From: Clostridium cellulovorans 743B
Lineage (GTDB): Bacteria > Bacillota > Clostridia > Clostridiales > Clostridiaceae
Length of the DNA stretch: 64,000 bases
Direction of reading: 5' to 3'
Assembly (NCBI RefSeq): GCF_000145275.1
Contig: NC_014393.1
Span: forward strand, 2,976,001 to 3,040,000
Position 1 is the stretch's first letter; every line of letters begins with the position of its first letter. Position numbers and translations under genes: made by a program. Shown piece after piece: positions 58,626 through 64,000 of the stretch. Below the pieces are notes generated by a model, which saw only the letters and a program-made list of their open reading frames with translations, was not told the origin of the DNA and searched no databases.

Positions 58626-59789
58626 ATTAAACTCTTAAAACTACCAAAAAAGAAAGAAATAATTTTTATACTTGTTTTTTTAATAATACTAACGATACTA
58701 ATTTTTATACCAACAGGCTTTGAAAAGCAAATTTATGTGAATTCTGAAGGAGTCCGTGGAAAAATACTCTCTGTGGACAACTCTGGTATGTATAAGACAG
58801 GACTTATTACTCAAGGAGAGCAACGTTGCGAAATATTAATTAAAGATGGGATTCACAAGGGTGAACAAACTTCTGGCATCAATCTCCTCTCTGGGAAATT
58901 AGAGTATGATAAAGTATTTACTCCTGGAGACATAGCCTGGGTTTTATTGGAGAGAAATGCTAATAATAATATAGTGTTTGCAAATTTAATCGATCATTAT
59001 AGAATCTCAAAAGAATTAATATTACTTGGAGTTTTTGCTATAATCATAATTGCATTTTTAGGTTTTACCGGTGCAAGAACATTACTTTCATTATCATTAG
59101 CTTTTATGAGTATTTGGAAAATACTTATACCTTCAATGTTAAATGGAATTAATCCTATTTTAATTGCTTTACTTGTAGGTAACTGCATTACCATCACAAC
59201 CTTACTTCTAGTTGCTGGATTTTCTAAAAAAGCTTATTGCGCCATTGCTGGTTCAGTAGTATGTTCTCTAATAACTTGCTTCTTCGCAATAATTTTTGGA
59301 GAGTTATTTAATATAAATGGTGCAATAATGCAGTGGTCTGAATCACTTCTGTATGCTGGTTATGAAAATCTTAACTTAACAGCAATCTTTCAAGCAGGAA
59401 TCTATCTAGCTTGTTCAGGAGCAGTTATGGATTTAGCCATTGATATCTCCGCAGCTTTAGATGAAATAGTAAGAAATAGTCCTAATATCTCAAAGAAAGA
59501 ATTGATTTTCTCTGGTCTTACCATAGGAAAAGCTGTTGTAGGTAGTCAAACCTCAACTCTACTACTGGCATATATGGGAAGCTACATTTCAGTGATGATG
59601 GTATACATGGCACAAGGGACGCCTATGATAAATATCTTCACCTCAAAAACCATAGCCTCTGAAATTTTACATACCTTTGTAGGCTGTATAGGTTTGGTTT
59701 TAGTCTCACCACTGACCTCACTTATATGTGGTTTTGCGTATAAAAAGGATATAGCAACTGAACCTAAAGTAGATCTTAGTAACATATAA
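58626..59789 (+). CDS. YibE/F-like membrane protein, probable ATT start
   Basis: Multi-pass membrane protein of the YibE/F family; function unknown. The first normal start (GTG 58737) would remove a Lys-rich N terminus and membrane helix (KLPKKKEIIFILVFLIILTI) that are open in frame upstream. The frame begins sensibly at ATT 58626, 8 nt after AAAGGGG, with no ATG/GTG/TTG in between that fits. Layout: helix 1 (about 12-30), extracytoplasmic domain (about 35-125, GKILSVDNSG, EQRCEILIKDG), then about six helices (from ELILLGVFAIIIIAFLGF) ending GFAYKKD. Typical length, about 387 aa. It stands alone between two terminators. Confidence 0.82.
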   Translation: MKLLKLPKKKEIIFILVFLIILTILIFIPTGFEKQIYVNSEGVRGKILSVDNSGMYKTGLITQGEQRCEILIKDGIHKGEQTSGINLLSGKLEYDKVFTPGDIAWVLLERNANNNIVFANLIDHYRISKELILLGVFAIIIIAFLGFTGARTLLSLSLAFMSIWKILIPSMLNGINPILIALLVGNCITITTLLLVAGFSKKAYCAIAGSVVCSLITCFFAIIFGELFNINGAIMQWSESLLYAGYENLNLTAIFQAGIYLACSGAVMDLAIDISAALDEIVRNSPNISKKELIFSGLTIGKAVVGSQTSTLLLAYMGSYISVMMVYMAQGTPMINIFTSKTIASEILHTFVGCIGLVLVSPLTSLICGFAYKKDIATEPKVDLSNI

Positions 59790-59854
59790 TGATTTTCATT
59801 GAATGTATTGATTCTTTCGATTTAAACGGTATTAATATGTTCTAATAAAGATTC

Positions 59855-59935
59855 TTTATAGAGTATATTGATTTTTCAATTTTTCTTAAAATTTTGATGT
59901 AGTTTCAATAATGAGACTTACATATTTATAAAAAC
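59855..59935. repeat. Dispersed intergenic repeat, copy 2
   Basis: TATATTGATTTTTCAAT, then GATGTAGTTTCAAT and an ACTTACATAT-type end align with 30,233-30,310. It lies just downstream of the YibE/F gene. Confidence 0.55.
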
Positions 59936-59938
59936 TGT

Positions 59939-59987
59939 AAAACACACTAGGATCAAGACTATGACGGTCTTAACCCTAGTGTGTTTT
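59939..59987. terminator. Bidirectional terminator between converging genes
   Basis: AAAACACACTAGG (59939-59951) pairs with CCTAGTGTGTTTT (59975-59987), with an inner AAGAC/GTCTT stem. It ends the YibE/F gene and, from the other side, the alpha-galactosidase gene. Confidence 0.85.
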
Positions 59988-60007
59988 ATTGTCTCAATAT
60001 TTTTTTG

Positions 60008-62119
60008 TTATTCTTCAATTATTTCAAATAATCTTGCACTGAATTGTTTTTTAAACCTTACGCTTAATGTACCAGAAACTGAGTTCCAACGATACTCACA
60101 ATCCTCAGCCTTTGGATATGCACATTTTACTGAAACATTTTTCCCTTTCAGATGCTCTATAGGGATAATGTTAGTCTCTGCTACACTATTTCTTCTCCAA
60201 ACTGCCACGTAAGATTTTTTCTCTGCTTTAAGTCCAAGGCTTACCCAGGTATCAGAAAATTTTGATAGCCCCAGTGGCCAAAAAGGTAATGCTTTTTTTA
60301 TGTCTAATCTCATAGTTTTATAGTAATCTAATGCTTCTTTCACAAGAACTTTTCTTTCCTCACTAATTTTTGCTAAATGTCCACTTTGATGAATACGAAG
60401 AAGCATAGCATTAATCATGTTAAATATTACTTCTTCTTTATCCCCTTCTGTAAGCGGGTATGACCATATAGCAGATTGCTCAGGGGTTAACCCAGAAGGT
60501 GAATTAGCTGCAATTGTAGCATATCTTCTATAATCATCTTGATCACTAGTTGATTGAATACTATAACGACTTAACATAGCATAATCTATTCTAAGACCTC
60601 CACTTGAACAATTTTCAATAATCAAATCTGGATATCTTTCGAATACACTATCAATCCAAGCAAGGTACGCTCTCTCATGTTCTAAAAGTCCATCTCCAAT
60701 ACTATCAGCCTTTAGTTCTGTCCCAATGCCAGGCTCGATATTGTAGTCCATCTTTATATAACCAACACCGTATTCACTTATAAGTCTATCAATTACCTCA
60801 TTTGCGTATTTAACAACTTCTGGATTTCTGAAATCTAATTGGTAACGACTTCTATCATATACCTTTTTACCGTGGCGAACAAAGAACCAATCCTCTGGTA
60901 CCTGTTGAACCTTTGGGCATTTAATACCCATAACTTCAATCTCAAGCCATACTCCTGGAATCATGTTCTTACTTCTTATATAATCAATAACTTCTTTTAG
61001 TCCATTAGGAAATCGTTCTTTACTTGGAAGCCATTCCCCAACATTATCCCACCAAAAACCAGCACTATACCACCCTGCATCAATACAGAAGTATTCACAG
61101 CCAACTTCAGCTGCAGCATCTATTAATGGAAGTTCTTTTTCTGTAGTTGGATCTCCCCAAAGACAATTCATATAGTCGTTAAAAATTATTCCTAATCCCT
61201 CATTATCTTTATTAGGTCTTCTTATAACTCTACGATACTTAGTAAGTTCACCCATTGCCACATCAAAATTTCCTAAGGATACACCTACAGCTACAGGAAC
61301 TGATATAAAACTTTCATCTGGCTTTAAATTCTTAAACCAATGAGATTCCGTTTCGGTAGGTCCACTTAATTGAATGTATAAATGACCTGTTTGGTCACTG
61401 ATTTCCCAATGCCAGGATCCATTGTGCTCTATTTGCCAAAACAAATTAGAATGTGTTTCTAGGTTCTCTAAATATGCCATAGGAAGATATTCTTTAGTTG
61501 ACCAATTACCAGTATTAGTGGCAGCAATTACTTTTGATGAACGTTGATCTATCTCTGGTTGAGATTGAGCAATACCAAGCTTTTCTAAAGAATAGGTCTC
61601 CCATTGAATCTCTCTTTGCCAAGAATTATGAGGAATTTTTAAAGACATCTTTTCATCACGATCTAGAATTCCTTCCTTCTCTATACCAGTTAAATTAAAA
61701 GAAGAAATATATTCTAAAGTTTGAGTTTCTTTGCCTTTATTTATAACTTCACTCCAACTTCTAACTACAGAAATCTCTTTGTAAAATTGGAAATGGCTTG
61801 TTACATATATACCTGTTTCATAGTCAAAAGTAACAATTTCAAGCTTTCTACCTAGCTCATTGTAATAATCCTTATGACTATCATATTTCATTCTATAGCC
61901 TGGAGCTGTAACTATGTATTTTGTACCGTGCCTCTCAAGGGGTCTATCTAATCCTGAAATATTAATTTCTACTAGACGAAAACCAACCTTTTGCCTTTCA
62001 GCTAAAATATCTCTTTCATCAAAGGGTAATGCTGAAAAATGAAGTAGCTTTACCTCATTTTCCTTAGTAATTTCAAGAACCATATTTATGTTATTCTCGT
62101 TTATAGTTATTAAATTCAT
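60008..62119 (-). CDS. GH36 alpha-galactosidase
   Basis: Releases terminal alpha-galactose from melibiose/raffinose-type sugars; no signal peptide, so cytoplasmic. N-terminal beta domain (about 1-300), catalytic barrel (about 310-610), C-terminal beta domain. Nucleophile Asp in GYIKMDYN, acid/base Asp in QSTSDQDDYR; EYFCIDAGWY and ENCSSGGLRID are typical GH36 motifs. Length 703 aa. AAGGAG lies about 6 nt before ATG 62119. No transporter is adjacent; together with the GH42 gene 4 kb away it suggests use of plant galactosides. Confidence 0.93.
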   Translation of the reverse strand: MNLITINENNINMVLEITKENEVKLLHFSALPFDERDILAERQKVGFRLVEINISGLDRPLERHGTKYIVTAPGYRMKYDSHKDYYNELGRKLEIVTFDYETGIYVTSHFQFYKEISVVRSWSEVINKGKETQTLEYISSFNLTGIEKEGILDRDEKMSLKIPHNSWQREIQWETYSLEKLGIAQSQPEIDQRSSKVIAATNTGNWSTKEYLPMAYLENLETHSNLFWQIEHNGSWHWEISDQTGHLYIQLSGPTETESHWFKNLKPDESFISVPVAVGVSLGNFDVAMGELTKYRRVIRRPNKDNEGLGIIFNDYMNCLWGDPTTEKELPLIDAAAEVGCEYFCIDAGWYSAGFWWDNVGEWLPSKERFPNGLKEVIDYIRSKNMIPGVWLEIEVMGIKCPKVQQVPEDWFFVRHGKKVYDRSRYQLDFRNPEVVKYANEVIDRLISEYGVGYIKMDYNIEPGIGTELKADSIGDGLLEHERAYLAWIDSVFERYPDLIIENCSSGGLRIDYAMLSRYSIQSTSDQDDYRRYATIAANSPSGLTPEQSAIWSYPLTEGDKEEVIFNMINAMLLRIHQSGHLAKISEERKVLVKEALDYYKTMRLDIKKALPFWPLGLSKFSDTWVSLGLKAEKKSYVAVWRRNSVAETNIIPIEHLKGKNVSVKCAYPKAEDCEYRWNSVSGTLSVRFKKQFSARLFEIIEE

Positions 62120-62177
62120 CTTTATCTCCTTATATGTATATTGACTTTTTATACAAATTTAATTAAGTAAATCTTTA

Positions 62178-62213
62178 TATAGATAAACCAAATTATAACC
62201 TAGTTTATCTATA
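62178..62213. promoter_or_regulatory. Inverted repeat upstream of the alpha-galactosidase gene
   Basis: TATAGATAAAC (62178-62188) and its complement (62203-62213) are 14 bases apart, about 60 bases before ATG 62119. It may terminate the small membrane protein gene or act as an operator; no T-run favours the latter slightly. Confidence 0.4.
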
Positions 62214-62372
62214 GTATTTTCATAATGCTAATTTAACTTTCTGCAAAATGAAAATATCTTCATTTTAATTATATCAACTATGTAAATTCATACATAGTAA
62301 ATTTATATAAACCTTTATAACTTTATCTTTCAACACAGAATCACGCTGTAATTTTTTATTTTGTACAACATA

Positions 62373-62813
62373 TTAGTTGTCTTTTTTCCAAGAAATATCA
62401 AATGACCCCTTTGTATCATTTCCAATAACTCTTATATAATAACTTCCATCTTCTTCAACTTTATATTGAAACTCATGCCTAGAATCTTCAAGAATACCCT
62501 TAATCTTCTCCTTATTTTTATTACAAAATTCAATTTCTAATGAACCTTCATTAGTTTCTGCTGAAACCCTAATACTTATTGTATCTCCTGCCTTTAATTT
62601 GATCTTTTTTGATTTTGAGCCATTAAAATTTCCATAACTCATTTTCCATGAATTTTTTCCAGAAACCTCTGTTGAGAACCGAGTAGTTGAACTATCAAAA
62701 GCAATTCCTCCATCAGCCACTTTACTAATCACCATTGTAACCACAATTGAAATGATTAGAACAATTATAATAAAAGCTATCCATATAAACTTATATTTTT
62801 TTAAAACTCCCAT
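62373..62813 (-). CDS. Small membrane-anchored protein of unknown function
   Basis: I do not recognise a named family. A single N-terminal helix (about residues 8-32) anchors a 110-residue domain outside the cell. That domain ends in DGSYYIRVIGNDTKGSFDIS, which resembles the closing strands of small jelly-roll modules such as pre-peptidase C-terminal domains. GGGAGGAAAG stands before ATG 62813. No operon partner. Confidence 0.75.
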   Translation of the reverse strand: MGVLKKYKFIWIAFIIIVLIISIVVTMVISKVADGGIAFDSSTTRFSTEVSGKNSWKMSYGNFNGSKSKKIKLKAGDTISIRVSAETNEGSLEIEFCNKNKEKIKGILEDSRHEFQYKVEEDGSYYIRVIGNDTKGSFDISWKKDN

Positions 62814-63032
62814 TAATCTTTCCTCCCTTAAACAAAATTGCTAATGCTTCCTTATCGCCATCCTTTGTTCTTTCTATTAGCTGAAATTTTTGCAAATATT
62901 ATCACCCCATCTCCTTTTCATAAATAAGACAATCTATATCAAAAAAATTCATTCTAAAAAATTTTTCTATTAGAAAAAGACTATATACCTAACTAAATCT
63001 TCAATCATTAGTACATAGCCTTTAAAATATGC

Positions 63033-64000
63033 TTATTTCAATTCAATATATGTCTGTGGCAAAAAGTTTATAAAATCACTCTTAAAGTTTCTTTTATTAT
63101 ATTCATTATAGAGACAGTAACTTATAAATAATCTTTTTTTTGCCCTTGTTATTGCAACGTAAAAAGTCTTTTTTTCTTCCTCTAAATTATTTGTCTTAAT
63201 TGATAAATAAGATGGAAATACATTTTGTGCAGTACCTGCTAAAAACACAGTTTCATATTCAAGGCCCTTAGCTTGATGCACTGTGATTATAGGTATTCTA
63301 GATTTTTTTGTCCTTTTTAAAATAAGTGACTCTAGTTCACCATTAGATAAGGATGTTAACTTGATAATATCAAAAAGAGAATCTCTTGATCCTTTATTTT
63401 TATCATCTATATCTCTAAGCAGTGCATAAAAGTCTCTCATTCTCTCAATTTTACCCTTCCCTTCTTCTCCAGGATATAAGGTTTTTAAATTGAAATGTTG
63501 GACTATATAATTCACAACTTCACAAGGTCTCATTTCTTCAGTTTCTTTAAAAAAATCATTAAGCTTTTCCGAAATAAAAGAAAATGCCTTAATATATTTA
63601 GACATTCCTGCAATTCTTTCCATAGAAGTAGGTATTATATCTATCTTCAATGCTCTTATTAGAAGATCCTTAGTAGCCAGGATATCATCCATGGCATCAT
63701 GACTTGGTATGTTTTCAGTTTTAAAAATATCACTCAAGGTATTTAATTTATGATTAACTAAATTAGGGTAAAACCTTCTGTAGATATCTAAGGTATCATA
63801 AAAAGCTAAAAACTTCGACTTTCCAAGGTTTAACCTATGGATTTCACTTGATAAAATATTTATATCATATTGAACATTATGTCCTACTATTACAGCATTC
63901 TCTGAAAATCTTAAAAACTCCTTTATTACAGTTTCCTTATCTTCACCTTTCTCCTTTAAAAATTCATCACTAAAACCATGAATATGCTCGGAATTTTTAA
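63033..64000 (-). CDS. DnaQ-like exonuclease / UvrD-type helicase protein, C-terminal part
   Basis: The frame is open past the first apparent start (63737) to the right edge, so this is a fragment and its true start is outside. Near the edge, HIHGFSDEFL, AVIVGHNVQYDINILSSEIHR and ENIPSHDAMDDILATKDLL match the second half of a DEDDh 3'-5' exonuclease: the VGHN-x3-D segment and the final HDAxxD. A helical linker follows, then UvrD-family motifs V and VI: IPIITVHQAKGLEYETVFLAG-type and FYVAITRAKKRLFISY. The stop is at 63033. Likely a DNA repair or processing enzyme; helicase motifs I-IV must lie in the missing part if present. Confidence 0.82.
   Translation of the reverse strand, partial: KNSEHIHGFSDEFLKEKGEDKETVIKEFLRFSENAVIVGHNVQYDINILSSEIHRLNLGKSKFLAFYDTLDIYRRFYPNLVNHKLNTLSDIFKTENIPSHDAMDDILATKDLLIRALKIDIIPTSMERIAGMSKYIKAFSFISEKLNDFFKETEEMRPCEVVNYIVQHFNLKTLYPGEEGKGKIERMRDFYALLRDIDDKNKGSRDSLFDIIKLTSLSNGELESLILKRTKKSRIPIITVHQAKGLEYETVFLAGTAQNVFPSYLSIKTNNLEEEKKTFYVAITRAKKRLFISYCLYNEYNKRNFKSDFINFLPQTYIELK

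Overview
The window is AT-rich DNA. Low G+C, strong AGGAGG-type ribosome binding sites, frequent TTG/GTG starts, a Clostridium-style flavinylated ferredoxin protein, CheV, rubredoxin and a TrpB2-type tryptophan synthase all suggest an anaerobic Firmicute, most likely Clostridium sensu lato. This is inference from gene content; no rRNA or tRNA gene was seen.

Region 1 (1-29.6 kb, minus strand) is a nonribosomal peptide synthetase (NRPS) locus that runs off the left edge. A perfect sigma-A-type promoter (TTGACA-17-TATAAT) about 370 nt upstream precedes a first synthetase: fatty acyl-AMP ligase, ACP, C-A-T, C-A-T, epimerase. A 15-bp hairpin separates it from a second synthetase, whose reading frame breaks once near 12,243 and then stays open to base 1. 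Reading across the break gives at least seven more condensation domains. Pocket residues read by eye suggest a lipopeptide with four residues of one acidic-pocket (probably basic) type, the second of them D, then Val, Asp and Val/Ile. Thioesterase, export and immunity genes are not in view.

Region 2 (30.3-39.3 kb, minus strand) holds an OmpR/HisKA two-component system, a membrane ferredoxin protein with two covalent-FMN domains next to its ApbE flavin transferase, a membrane GGDEF-EAL protein, and CheV. Region 3 (39.8-48 kb) has a YhgE/Pip membrane protein behind a TetR-like operator, a DUF421 protein, a decayed LPxTG-type surface-protein pseudogene and a chemoreceptor.

Region 4 (48-53.7 kb) has threonine ammonia-lyase, an orphan Wadjet JetD-like (DUF2220) protein, TrpB2, a complete IS982-family element with 6-bp target duplication lying directly after the trpB stop codon, and rubredoxin (missed by length-limited ORF finding). 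Region 5 (53.9-64 kb) has a GH42 beta-galactosidase with a divergent AraC regulator, a lipoprotein alkaline phosphatase, a YibE/F-like membrane protein that seems to start at ATT, a GH36 alpha-galactosidase, a small membrane-anchored protein, and the C-terminal part of a protein joining a DnaQ-like exonuclease to a UvrD-type helicase.

The NRPS line is the most distinctive system: a large, probably cationic lipopeptide synthetase in a probable strict anaerobe, built largely by duplication of modules.
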